Assembly: GCA_014529385.2 (NCBI GenBank)
Contig: CM043967.1
Coordinates: 134,487,182 to 134,551,181, forward strand
Length of the DNA: 64,000 bases
Direction: 5' to 3'
Source of the DNA: Adiantum capillus-veneris
Taxonomy: Eukaryota; Streptophyta; Polypodiopsida; Polypodiales; Pteridaceae
Positions 1 through 11,089 of this stretch are shown piece after piece. How positions within the stretch are numbered: the stretch's first letter is position 1; each line of letters opens with the position of its first letter. The notes below the pieces were generated by a model. The model made no database searches and had not been told where the DNA came from. It saw nothing but the letters and a program-made list of their open reading frames with translations. The position numbers and the translations under genes are program-made.

Positions 1-1332
1 CGGAATTGTTCCCCGATGAACATTCATCTGCTAATATCTTGACATCTGAGACTCCAAACGACGATCTAAAAAGATCGACATGTTCCACATGATGAGCATT
101 TTAGGCCCATGCATTCACTTTACCTCTGACCACCTGCCTTCATCTGCCATGTCCGTTGCAGATTTGCAAATACCTCTAGCTTTGAACCCAAATATTTTGC
201 ATGCGGTGGCTCCGTTTGACAAGCCGTCTAGACCTGCTCCTTCAACACTTCAAGATCTACATATCTAGGGCAAAAATTAACACCTTGGATATTCTTCACC
301 TGCCACCCTATTAAACCCTCTCTGGAGCCCATCTGGTCTAAGAACCCACATAAAACATACATCTCCCCTGCCACTTGCCTACTGAGGCTCTTCCCGATTT
401 TGACACACTTTGGTTGCACCATCATTGCCTAGCCCCCTTGTTGAATATTCATGTTCAACCAAAAAACATATTAATTCTTCTACCAATTGAAAAAATTGTA
501 AACACTATCTAAACATGTCAACAAACCACACAAAAAGTTTCCATATGTACACTACTGCCAAACCTTAAGTGGGTTGCCCCACCCTGCATCACAAAGCCTC
601 CACCTAGATCAAAAACCTAGCACTAATCTTCTCCATCCATCTTGAGCACCTTCCAATAGTGTTTCACCCATGTACGCAACCATCCATGCACACAATATGC
701 CCAAATCACTGTAGCATCTCTTCACACATTTACGTGCCTCATCAACACATATGGCCCTGCAAGAATATGACTAGAACCAACCAACAATTATGACCCTCCC
801 TCCCAACCATGTAAAGTAGAGCTCCCCTCAATGGAACCATGTATCCGATAGATAACATACCTCATTGTTGCGCTTACAAGCACACATTTCATCCATGTAT
901 TGCATACCTTTTTAGATAGATTAGACACAATTAGGGAATATCTTTCATCTACCATAGGACATGCCTGCTGCACTCGACCCTCCACCTCCTTTGAATCCAT
1001 GCTTTTATCTTTGCTAGCAACACACTTGATGACAACATCACCAAGCTCTTTTTCCTCAATGACCAGTGAGAGATACCCCTCCCCGCGGGTTTATGCACAA
1101 CATATACAATTTAAATTTTTATACAATTTTCAATATACATTAGAGTTGCGGAAGCATTTTCATAGGGGAGGAGTCCTCTATACCCGACCAAGCATGGAGT
1201 TTAGGCCATGAGCTGGGGACTGCATCTGAGGTACCTAGCGAATAGTGCTACCCCTGAATGGGTTATGAATGAAACAGTACTCAAGAAAAGTATAACATTG
1301 TGGAGGGTGAATATATGTGTGCACCACGTTGC

Positions 1333-1335
<3 letters not shown>

Positions 1336-1375
<40 letters not shown>
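1336..1375. repeat. (GA)20 microsatellite
   Basis: Perfect GA dinucleotide repeat of about 40 bp. It lies in otherwise unassigned sequence, with no gene or LTR boundary recognised beside it. Confidence 0.95.
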
Positions 1376-1379
<4 letters not shown>

Positions 1380-3599
1380 AGTGGAGGGTGAAATAGAGTG
1401 CAGAGAGACGTGAGAGAATGACAATAGAGAATCTTTAAATGCCCCTTCTAAATGGAATAAGCAACCATGTATTAATGCAATGACAAAATATGGGTATACA
1501 ATACCATCAAAAAGTTTGTGACAAAATAACAAGCAGAGCACCGGACCCTGTGTAGGGATCGACCGGTCCATCCATCCACTTCCACTCTACTACAGACAGA
1601 GAGAATTTCACTTCACTAAGAGCAATCCAGAACACCTCCAACCTACCTGAGCCAGACATAGGCTGAGGCCGCTTCGCCTCCCTCCATGAACCCAAGCTCT
1701 AAAAGAGTTCCAAGTGCTAGTAGGTGGTAGGGTATCAACACCAACTATACGAGTTTAGGCGCCATGCCTCTTCGATGCCCATCACTGGGTGTTAAGGCAA
1801 AGCCAAGGAAAAATCTCCGACGTGTTAGCCGTGTAGGTCATTCAACCCCGAGGCACAAACCGCGTAGATGATCCTAACAAAAAGAAGAAGACCTAGGAAA
1901 CACCCCCGATCTAGCAAAGCTCCAAGTCAATGACCCTTTTGTCTAAGGCTAAGCAATGTAGGTGATCCTAGTCTTGTAGCGACACGTAGCGACCCTGCCA
2001 TGAGAAACATAACACATGAGTCCAATCACAATAGCACTTCTTATATGCACAAACAATCTTTTCCAAGCAGTTAGACTGTACAAGGTCTCTACTCTTACAC
2101 GTCTATCATAAACCATCCAAATCACTTCATGATCCAATCCCAAAACCATAAACCATAATCCAATCACTTCACATGGTTGAGCACTCCACCCAACTCAGGT
2201 GAGGCACAATCAATCCTGCATAACCACTTTAGAACATAACATGGCTGCAAAAAATTCGACAGCATAATCATATCCAAAAAAAAACCATGAGCCACACCGG
2301 CTTACACCATAGAATATCAACCATAATCCATAAGTGAATCTCAGCCCTTAACCATGAATCATAATCACATTGAACCAACTTCCATACTTGGAGTTTGACA
2401 TAGCCTCTGCAATCAATTGGAGTCCACACACATATGACCCTTAAGAAATGATTCTTTTATGAATAAAAAGAGTACAAACAGCAACTAATCCTGATATAAA
2501 AATCCAATTTTGACAACATCCAACCATGCAAAGTTAATGCACCACATCTGCACTTCACCTCTCTAGCACATAGTGCTAGTTTTGACCTAGAAAGGTGGAA
2601 AGCAATCACAACCATGCAATCCACACCAATCCATGAGCTCCCATACATCATTTGATAACATTCCATAACCATAAACATGATGCAAAACATCTCCGATCTT
2701 TAGGTCAACCATAAACCATAAGTGCACACATATGCAAAAAACAAATTTTTGGCATTTTTGGGAGTATACAAAACATGCAAATGGAATTATTTGACCTCAA
2801 ACCAATGCATCAAGGTCAGATCCATAATATAGACTATCACTCTATCACATCGCTTCACCCATATGGTACTCACACAACAAATGATAACCCCAAAAGAAAG
2901 CCACTTTAATAATATCTGCATATGCGGTTCGGAATGTCTAACCATATACTCTCACATAAGTTTATGGCCATCTGATAACTGAAATCAACTCACCAAAGCA
3001 AAACATAAAATATATAAAAGTAGCTCGGTTAACTCACGACGTCATATGGTACCCCCCTTGGTAGCACCCCTACACGTGTAGGTAAAATCGGTTATTGAAC
3101 GATTGATAACTCGCATTCCTAAGGTGATAATGGAGACCTAAATTCATTTATCATCAAGTCTCATCAAGCTTCTTAATTGGTTAAGTGGGTTTCCCATCCG
3201 GTGAATCTATACAGTGGTTCTCCAAGGAGCCTAGAGTCAAAAAAATTGGTTGCGTAGTGGACAATGCAACAAGCTGTTTTTTTATCATATCTCTTAGCTC
3301 GTGCGTGTTTTTCATATGACATCAAGAGAGAAAATGTTCTAAATGATGTGTTTATATCTGGTATAAAGGGTTCGGTTGATTCAAAACGGTTTGTGATTTA
3401 TGACCAAAATAGTGTTCCTACCGTCTCTATGACGTGAAACGAAAAGTGCTTTTTATGCACGCACGAGTATCTGGCCAACTAATGAAAATCGTAGCTAGAT
3501 TATGTCGCATCGTAATGTCCCGACATAATTAAGACTTTTCCGTACTACCCCGACATATTTACAGTATCGCTTTTTAAAAAAACAATTCCCGTAAAAATC

Positions 3600-3831
3600 C
3601 CGTTTGGTCACCTAAAAGCATAAAAAGCATGAAAAAACTAAAAATAACGGACTTTTCCAAAACTAAAGCAAACATCCTTCTAACCTACTGGAACATGGAA
3701 ACAACCTTGCTTTTTACTTTAGAACCTTCCAATACTGTCAATCAAGCATCTGAAGTCAAAATTTTGCAAAATAGATATTGAAAGCTATTTTTCTTATTTT
3801 TAGAAGAGACCCAAAAATTGGGGATCTTACA
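3600..3831 (-). repeat. Possible LTR start (minus strand)
   Basis: On the minus strand the sequence TGTAAGATCCCC begins at 3831, immediately 3' of a decayed coding fragment that ends in a purine-rich stretch (aaggagccggt). A TG start after a purine-rich tract downstream of an ORF is what a 3' LTR looks like. No second copy is visible, so the left limit given is arbitrary and the call is an inference. Confidence 0.3.
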
Positions 3832-4205
3832 ACCGGCTCCTTAGAGTTGATCTGCTCCACATGTTTGCCATCTTCAACTGAATGTTCTTCGATCACCTCT
3901 TCTACATTTGCATCATGCTCTACCAAAGTAGAGATAAACTCTCCCCACACTGCATCATCTTGGTCCTCATTGATAGGCAAAGCCACCTCATTTCTTTTGT
4001 CAAGGTTTCTCTATCTGCATATCCTCATAGGTGGACATAGATGCCTCCACTTGAACCTCACTAGGCATATTGGCATGTACTGCTCCCTGCTCTTCATACA
4101 TATCCATTGTATCTCCCTACACATGCAAAATATCAAACTCTTCATACCTCGACTAGGTTGACTCTGTTTCCCAGCTTCTATCTGCATCTGTGGAGATGCA
4201 CTCGC
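3832..4205 (-). pseudogene. Decayed acidic coding fragment, 3' part
   Basis: Minus-strand frame rich in Glu and Asp, including a 70-residue open stretch ending near 3756 (motifs such as NEDQDDAVWGEF). It holds two in-frame TAG codons and a frameshift. It continues the frame of the fragment at 7064-7445 when S1 and one copy of its 5-bp duplication are disregarded, so both are halves of one interrupted coding region. The family is not recognised. The acidic composition and the LTR-like sequence just downstream suggest the 3' ORF or gag tail of a retrotransposon. Confidence 0.45.
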
Positions 4206-4325
4206 TGTTGAGATTATATGTAAAGATACTCAATATATGGCTTCTACATATGGGGCACCCAAGTCCCCTCTATATATACATCATCTCATGTGTGTATTCT
4301 ATACACTTTGGGGTTCTATTTATGT

Positions 4326-4368
<43 letters not shown>

Positions 4369-4369
4369 A
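4206..4369 (+). repeat. S1 5' LTR
   Basis: Starts TGTTGAGATTAT and ends CTCAACA. It contains a TATATATA box at about 4271-4278 and a CT microsatellite (4327-4365) that runs to within a few bases of the LTR end. It matches the 3' LTR at 6872-7063 with few substitutions. The 28-bp length difference is mostly in the CT run. Confidence 0.88.
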
Positions 4370-4383
4370 TGGTATCAGAGCAG
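4370..4383 (+). promoter_or_regulatory. S1 primer-binding site (initiator tRNA-Met)
   Basis: TGGTATCAGAGC starts at the first base after the LTR. It is the complement of the 3' end of plant initiator methionine tRNA, the usual minus-strand primer site of plant Copia and many Gypsy elements. Confidence 0.92.
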
Positions 4384-5400
4384 GACGTTTTTGTTTTTGA
4401 TTTTTCTCCTGATTGAATTTTTTTTTGCAGAAACTACCCGGCCAAGGCAGAGGAATTGATGTGGTCTACAACTTTGCAGAAGAAAGTTTTTTCAAATTCT
4501 GCACCGGTTTTGAGTTATCGTTCACGGACTGCGTACATGCCTGAAAAGCAACTTCACTTTTTGTTTTAATTTTTCTCCTTATGGAAAACTTTTTTGCAAA
4601 AACTACTTGTGAAAGGCATCGGAATCGATGTGGTCTTTGCAGAAGAACGTTTTTTCAAATTTTGCGCTGATTTTGAGTTATCGTTCGCGGACTGCATACA
4701 TGCCTGAAAAGCAACTTCGCTTTTTGTTTTTTATTTATCTCGTGATTAAAAATGATTTTGTAGAAACTAGCTGCATTTGGCATCGGAATCGATGTGGTCT
4801 AAGACTTTGTAGAAGAAAGTTTTTTCAAATTCTGCACCGATTTTGAGTTATCATTCGCGGACTGAGTACATACCCGAAAATCAACCTCCGTTTTTTGTTT
4901 TTGATTTTTCTCCTGATTGAAAACAATTTTGCAGAAACAGCTCATCAAACACCGGAATCAATGTGGTCTACAACTTTCCAGAAGAATTTTTTTTCCAAAT
5001 TCTGCACCTATTTTGAGTTACCGGTGGCGGACTGCATACATTTCTGAAAAGCAACTTTCGTTTTTTGTTTTCGATTTTTCTCCAAATTGAGACCGATTTT
5101 GCAGATACATCCCGCGTAAGCAGTGAAATAGATGTGGTCTATAACTTTGTAGAAGAAAGTTTTTCAAATTCTGCACTGATTTTGAGTTATCGTTTGCGGA
5201 CTGCGTACATGCCTGAAAAGCAACTTTCTTTTTTTGATTTTTGATTTTTCTTCTAATTGAAAACAATTTTGCATAAACTATTCACTCGAGCCATCAGAAT
5301 TGATGTGCTGTACAACTAATTTTGGGTTATCGTTCTCGGACTGCGAATATGTTTAAAAAGAAAAATTTTACTTTTTGCTTTTGATTTTCCTCATAATTGA
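4384..5400 (+). repeat. ~170-bp tandem array, about 6-7 units
   Basis: A recurring module contains a T-rich stretch (TTTTTGATTTTTCTCC), then GATGTGGTCTACAACTTT, GAAGAAAGTTTTTTCAAAT and a segment like TTTTGAGTTATCGTTCGCGG. The T-rich stretch recurs near 4390, 4562, 4725, 4895, 5067, 5235 and 5376, so the period is roughly 165-172 bp and the last units are shorter and more diverged. All frames are interrupted, and I see no coding role. Confidence 0.85.
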
Positions 5401-5619
5401 AAACTTCTCAATTATATTTTCTCTTCATCAATCATATATTTGTTACTGATGTAACTTTGCTGCAGAAGCCAGTTACATATCGTTCCGATTCATTTGAGCC
5501 GTTGATGATCGTCCAAATTCTATCGAGCTATTGTTGGTATATGATCTTTTGTTATATGATATATCCGTTCATTGATTCTCGTATAATATTTCTTCTAGAG
5601 ATATAGTTTATGTTGTTTT

Positions 5620-6190
5620 ATTGATAATCTCTTATTGATACCATAGTGATTTTGATAGTACCATGATGATGTTTTGTTAGTACTTTGGTCATGGTGATTT
5701 TCGTTGATACCATGATGATATTTCGTTGATACCATGGTTATTCTTGGTGATACCATGGTTATTCTCGGTGATATCATGATGATATTTCGTTGATGCCATG
5801 GTTATTCTCGATGATACCATGATGTTGTTTCGTTGATATCATGGTTATCCTCGGTGATATCATGATGTTGTTTTGTTGATACCGTGGTTATTCTCGGTGA
5901 TACCATGATGTTGTTTCGCTGATACCATGGTTATTCTCGGTGATACAATGATGTTATTTCGTTGATACCATGGGTATTCTCGGTGATACCATGATGTTGT
6001 TTCGTTGATACCATTGTTATTCTCGGTGATACCATGATGTTGTTTCGTTGATACAATGATTATTCTGGGTGATACCATGATGTTGTTTCGTTGGTACAAT
6101 GGTTATTCTTGGTGATACCATGATGCTTTTCGTTGATAACATGATGATTTATTCATTTTTATTGATAGAATGATGATGTTTTGTTAATAC
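5620..6190 (+). repeat. 43-bp minisatellite, about 12 units
   Basis: Units of 43 bp resemble GTTATTCTCGGTGATACCAT followed by GATGTTGTTTCGTTGATACC. Spacing is exact between 5888, 5931 and 5974. The edges are more degenerate. Because 43 is not a multiple of three, the long minus-strand frames seen here are artefacts of the repeat. Confidence 0.88.
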
Positions 6191-6439
6191 TTTGATGATA
6201 TTCATTGACATCAGTACATTGATCAAAGTTGTTTTATGTAGTATATACACATGTCATTTGCATCACGTAATCATGCATCTTGTACTTTTACGTTCATATT
6301 TTATGTACACATATGTTGTCGTGCATATATATGTCAAAAGAGTGGCGTCGCGAACCATCTCTTATGGAATTGTGAACGTAATTATTTCACTAATGATGCT
6401 AAAAATTTTCATGATCTATGTAGGATTGATCAAAGAATT

Positions 6440-6770
6440 GATTTCATGAAGACAAACTTGGTGACAATAAAAGATTTATGAAGACATGTTTGGTGATGCC
6501 ATATTGATGACAACTTGAAGACATGTTTGGTGATGCAATATTGATGGCAAGCTACAAGGAAGATTCATGGAGACACTTCTGATTATGAGCTAATCGATAG
6601 CCTTTACACCTCTTTATTGAACCTTTGCATTCATTATTGTATTTGATAGGATAGGAGTAATGTAACTCCTCATAAACATTCATTGTAAAAGGAGTAATGT
6701 AGAACATCATAAAATATTCATTGTAAAAGGAGTGATGTAGCTCCTCATGAACATTTGTATATTCAATGAT
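6440..6770 (+). repeat. Small tandem repeats at the S1 3' end
   Basis: Two short clusters. At about 6440-6590, near-copies of GAAGACATGTTTGGTGATGC recur every ~45 bp. At about 6650-6765, three copies of a ~47-bp unit carry AAAGGAGTAATGTA and CATTCATTGTA. No coding potential is seen. Confidence 0.75.
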
Positions 6771-6871
6771 TTTTATAATATAACGGTGGGTGTATATAGA
6801 GATGTGGGTTGTTCCCTTGATCCCCTTAGGGTTTTTTCATCCACAATTAGGGACCCTTATTTGAGCGGGGG

Positions 6872-6991
6872 TGTTGAGCTTATATGTGAAGCTACTCAAT
6901 ATATGGCTTCTCTATATATGGCACCCAAGTCCCCTCTATATATACATCATCTCATGTGTGTATTCTACACACTTTGGGGTTCTATTTCTGT

Positions 6992-7062
<71 letters not shown>

Positions 7063-7063
7063 A
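6872..7063 (+). repeat. S1 3' LTR
   Basis: Starts TGTTGAGCTTAT directly after the polypurine-like GAGCGGGGG (6863-6871) and ends CAACA. It has the same layout as the 5' LTR, with the CT run enlarged to about 67 bp (6993-7059). The flank ctcac (7064-7068) partly duplicates ctcgc at 4201-4205. Confidence 0.88.
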
Positions 7064-7445
7064 CTCACTCGGCTCAACCTCGTCTTCTGTCTCCATCTTG
7101 GGAATCTCCTCCAGCTTTATTGCCTCAACTTCATCTGCAAATCGGACCCTCTTATCTTTACCATTCTTGAGAAAAGATTGAACATCTATACCTTGATTTT
7201 GCATTACTTCTCTTGCCCAATCTAGAGCTACCTCCACCTCTTACACAATTGGGCCGCCCTAATTGGCAACCTCGGCATAGGAATCGCTCCATCCCTCTAT
7301 ATCCATAAAAACCTTGCAACCTCGTCCGGTACATTTGTTTGCACCACCTTCGGCCTACGTTCCACAACATTTGACAACGCTTGCATGGCCTACGACTTCC
7401 TCAATATCTTTCTGGTCCGGCCTCTAGCCAATTCTAGCGCCTGCC
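7064..7445 (-). pseudogene. Decayed acidic coding fragment, 5' part
   Basis: The minus strand reads an acidic frame (motifs QGIDVQSFLKNGKDKR, FADEVEAIKLEEIPK) that runs straight into the S1 insertion site and resumes at 4205. Upstream, toward 7445, the frame is broken and only scattered matches to a reading frame remain. The family is not recognised; possibly retroelement gag or 3' ORF. It abuts the T1 integrase remnant, which is on the opposite strand. Confidence 0.4.
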
Positions 7446-7454
7446 CAAGAATTA

Positions 7455-8639
7455 ACTGTGAAGAAGATTTTGCTTGCTGGGTATGTTTGGCCAAGTCTGC
7501 ATGTGGATGTCCAACATTGGTGTAAAAGTTGTCACAATTGTCAGGTAAATGGGAATAGAAGATTGGTTTATGGTCCAAGGCAAATCGTGCTTGCAAATGG
7601 ACCGTTTGAAAAGTGGGGCATTGATGCTATGGGTCCTCTGCCTAAGACAAAAAATGGTAAACTCTACATTCTAGTGGCTGTAGACTATATGACTAGGTGG
7701 GTGGAAGCACAAAGTGTGGCAAAGGTAAATGAGAAGACAGTGAGCAAATTCGTCTACACTCACATTTGTTGTAGATTTGGCACACCTTTGGAGATTGTTT
7801 CTGATAATGGTCCAAGGTTTAGAAAGGGATTGCTCACAGAAGTCTGTGAAGAACTTCACATTCTACATCGTCACAGTACACCCTACTATCCCCAATCAAA
7901 TGGTTTGGTACAAAAAGCTAATGGTGTCATTGCAGGCATCATTAGAAAGATGGTGAAAAACAAGACAAAGTTGTGGGATGACTTCTTGGATGGTGCCTTG
8001 TGGGCATATCGAACCACATATAGGGAAGCCACGGAGTTCACACCATTTCACTTGGTCTATGGTCAAGAGGCTTTGTAGCCTATCGAGCTCAACATTCCAA
8101 CAATGCGACTTCATGGCAAAGGAGCACAAGATGATCAAGAGGTATGGATGGATAGACTGCTTACCTTAGCTGAGCTTGAGTGGAAAAGAGAAGCAGCATA
8201 CGAGTGCTATAAGAGGAAAGCCACACAGACAAAGGAGAAGCTTGACAAGAAACTGAAGGACAAAGGCATCAATGAAGGAGATCTTGTGCTAAGGTATGAC
8301 AATCGACTCGATAATCGTTTTGATGCAAAATTTGAAACAAGATGGCAAGGGCCATACATAGTCAAGAAGGCTTTCAATTCAAGTTACTATCAGCTTATGG
8401 AATTGAATGGTAAAGAGCACTCCAGGAAAGTAAACGGGTATCGCTTGAAGCACTATTTGAGTCGCCTTCTACCAAAGGATCTACCAAAGATCTGTCAAAA
8501 GGCCACTGTCTCATGTAAGTATTGTTACATGAAGCATGAGTGTAACTCTAGCCAAAATTCTGAGGGGCCAAACAATAAAGATCTCGACAAGGACTCTGAA
8601 GCACTCTCTTTGGAAAAGATGCTCTATGATGGTACATGA
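7455..8639 (+). pseudogene. T1 integrase, C-terminal two thirds
   Basis: Encodes the end of the zinc-binding domain (WCKSCHNCQ), the catalytic core and the C-terminal domain of a Ty3/Gypsy integrase, which joins element cDNA to the chromosome. The first two catalytic Asp are visible (WGIDAMGP and VSDNGPRF). The expected third residue, Glu, is Gln in NGLVQKANG. A TAG interrupts the frame at about 8076-8078, after VYGQEAL, and the frame then continues to a TGA at 8637-8639 through RWQGPYIVKKAF. No chromodomain follows. The start is truncated, with no ATG. Confidence 0.85.
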
Positions 8640-8651
8640 ATATACCATCAT

Positions 8652-8664
8652 CCAGGGGGAGGGC
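8652..8664 (+). promoter_or_regulatory. T1 polypurine tract
   Basis: CCAGGGGGAGGGC lies 12 bases after the last pol stop and just before the LTR start TGATAGCCG. It is the expected plus-strand primer site. T2 has a near-identical tract (GATGGGAGGGC) in the same position. Confidence 0.8.
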
Positions 8665-10362
8665 TAATGATAGCCGTTTTTCGGCTCTTTGTAATTGTCA
8701 CAGTGAGTTACCTCACCCTACCAAAATCACCCAAACACTGTGGCTATCCCTACCATTTCACTGTACATAGGCATGCGTGAGTCATGGGACTTTTCCCATA
8801 TCTTCTTAAAAAACCCTCAATTAGCTAGTCATTGGGCTAGTTGAGCCAAAAAAATATAAATAAATAAAAAATATAAGTATATTATGGCCCATGCGTATGT
8901 AAATATTTCTTTTTATATAGGGACTAAATAAAAGATTTTTTCATAATTATTTTGGTATTTATTTAAATATTTCTACCTAGGTGTGTGTTATTTATGCTCT
9001 GTACATTGCCTCACCATTACCACAATTTTTCTTACCATTTTTCATATTCTTTATTCCATATAGAAATATTTTCATGTAAGCTTCTCTTATATTTGGTGTA
9101 ACTCCACCCCAACAAAAATCCAAAAAAACTAGTTTTATTTATGTGTATATTTTTTCACTATTGTGATTTTTCCCTTCCTACATCTATTTTGTTTTAGAAC
9201 ACCAAAAAAATTTATCTTTTTATGGTAGCCTCATAACGAGAGAGATTTCTTTTGACCCCTTTATATTTTTTCCACTTATATTATGTATATTTGACATGTA
9301 CATATTTTTTAGACCCCTCAATATTTGATTTTCTTAGTTGTACTATTCACTTATATCATAATCTCAACAATATCTTCAATTATAGACCTACCAAATAAGG
9401 TCAAGGGTAGGTGGCATGCATACATGCACTATGGAGGGCTCACTCTTGGAGGTATTCAAAAGAATCATCCAAAGAAGGACCCCACAAGGACCTTGTGCAG
9501 TGGAAACAAGCGGTCGGTTTTGCTGAATTTTTAAAGTTGACTTGCTCTCCGAATTTGAAAAGGTGATACAAATAAAAGTTGTAGCTCGTGGGCTGAACTT
9601 TTGCCTAAACTTTTTTCATATTTTTTTGAGCTACGAGCTGTGAGCTATGATTTTATTAGTGGACCCCAGTTTTCCCATGCTATGCAGCCACACTCTCTCT
9701 TCCACTTTATCATTTTCCTCTTTCACACACACTTCTCCACTCATCATCCCCACCTCTCTCACCACTCCTCTCTGCACCCTACTCACCTTCTCCTGAACCT
9801 TGAAGAATAAGAGAAACCATGGTGAACTCATACCTCCCACACACAATTCCATTCCAAAATTGACCACCTAGTCTCATTTTTCCTCCTCCAATTTACCCAT
9901 ATCTATGAAAAAAACCACAAAATTCAGCCTCTTCTCTGAAAAGACAGCATCATGGTGGTTGATTACTCAGCTTCAATTACCTTGTCTCTCAAGGAAGGTC
10001 AAGAGTGGAGAAAAAATGTACCGTCAAAGCTAGTGGACCGTCAACAAGCGTCAAAATTGGCCCTACTCAAGACACTTGGAGCATCAACCTTGTAAGAAAT
10101 CCACCTTTTCTTACCTCTTAAGAGTTTTTCTTCCTTATTTGTATCCTACATGGATACTCCCATTGTAAATATCCAATTCCATTTGTAAATTAATACTAAC
10201 TCTACTAACACTAACCCACTATGAAAAGTCCTATCACCTCCATTTCTCTCCTCTCTCTTTCCCCACCAACTTCTTGATAATTCCAAGCAAAAGAAATTAG
10301 ATAAATTGCTGAAAATCTAACCCAACCATGGTTAGAGGAGTAACCCTAGCCTTCAAAATTGC

Positions 10363-10370
10363 TATAAAAG
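10363..10370 (+). promoter_or_regulatory. TATA box in the T1 LTR
   Basis: TATAAAAG in the context GCTATAAAAGGAGGGTG is a good plant TATA box. It lies about 900 bp before the LTR end, so most of the preceding LTR would be U3. Assigned by position and sequence only. Confidence 0.55.
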
Positions 10371-11029
10371 GAGGGTGTAGCTAGGACAAAAGGGGGAGCC
10401 ATAAGCTAGAGCACTATGCTATAGCTTGAGAAGCCAAGCTCAACCTCTCTAGAAGGAGCTCTTGAGTGGAAGCTCATTGTCTTATGCACGTGCATGTGTT
10501 GTAATAGGGGATTAGCAAGGGAACTCTATGCCATTGTAAGAGAGAGAGAGTGATCATTCAATTGAGAGTAGGAAATCTATCATTTCTCCTACTAGTGTAA
10601 GCCCAACATTTACTGAATCAAGGAGGGTGGATTTGGACTAAGCTTGGATACTTTGTCTCCCTTCCAACATGAAGTAATGGACAACAATGATGCGTAAGTG
10701 TCTTGGTGTTTTTTGTTAAGTTCTTGATAGCTTGTCTCTGGTGTTGTCATCAATCTAGCCATAAATCCCACATACTGTAAGAGGGCGACAGGGTGGAGAG
10801 GACTCCCCTGGCCTTAAGACAATGATTGGGGTGGCTTTTCTTGTGATGTGTTGTGGTGAAATTTACGCAAGCTATGTTGAACAAATACTAATCTCACTTT
10901 GATTTGTCATGACAGATTTGTAAGAAGGTATTAATGCAACAAGCACCCCCTCTCCCTTTCTCTCTCTTTCTTACATATATAATTGTGTTTGCTTAATCAT
11001 TGCCGATACGTTTCAAAGCAGCCCGAGCA

Positions 11030-11032
<3 letters not shown>

Positions 11033-11088
<56 letters not shown>
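11033..11088 (+). repeat. (CT)n microsatellite in the T1 LTR
   Basis: About 28 CT units, downstream of the TATA box in the transcribed part of the LTR. Comparable CT runs occur in the LTRs of S1 and K2. Confidence 0.95.

Positions 11089-11089
<1 letters not shown>

Larger units (their letters stand above)
1..3831. other. Gene-free degenerate DNA
   Basis: I see no convincing coding region. Open frames are short, lack recognisable motifs and overlap on both strands. The only clear structure is the GA microsatellite at 1336-1375. The right end (about 3600-3831) may be part of an LTR read on the minus strand, because the minus strand reads TGTAAGATCCCC just after the acidic coding fragment at 3832-4205. 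No partner LTR is present in the window, so the far boundary cannot be fixed. Confidence 0.5.
4206..7063 (+). mobile_element. S1: short non-autonomous LTR retroelement
   Basis: A 2.86-kb element with two short LTRs (164 and 192 bp) that both start TGTTGAG and end CAACA. A primer-binding site directly follows the left LTR and a G-rich tract precedes the right LTR, giving plus orientation. The flanks are ctcgc and ctcac, a 5-bp target duplication with one mismatch. The interior has no gag or pol. It consists mainly of a ~170-bp tandem array and a 43-bp tandem array plus two small repeat clusters. The size and lack of coding fit the TRIM/LARD classes of non-autonomous LTR elements, which depend on proteins supplied by others. 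The insertion splits a minus-strand coding fragment. Confidence 0.85.

Noticed and set aside
1-3600. Host genes among the short ORFs at the left edge
   Set aside because: All are under ~105 codons, overlap on both strands, and show no motif, codon pattern or splice structure I could support.
4370-4383. tRNA gene fragment at TGGTATCAGAGC sites
   Set aside because: Only the 12-14 bases complementary to the tRNA 3' end are present, exactly at LTR borders; they are primer-binding sites.
5620-6190. Regularly spaced repeats resembling a CRISPR array
   Set aside because: Units are contiguous 43-bp repeats without unique spacers, in plant DNA inside an LTR element; a minisatellite explains it.
6747-7225. 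Several plus-strand ORFs with long Leu-Ser runs
   Set aside because: They read the CT microsatellite of the S1 LTR in different frames; two frames at once carry the same repeat.
9601-9867. Overlapping ORFs on both strands in the T1 LTR
   Set aside because: Pyrimidine-rich LTR DNA gives open frames on both strands; no conserved residues.
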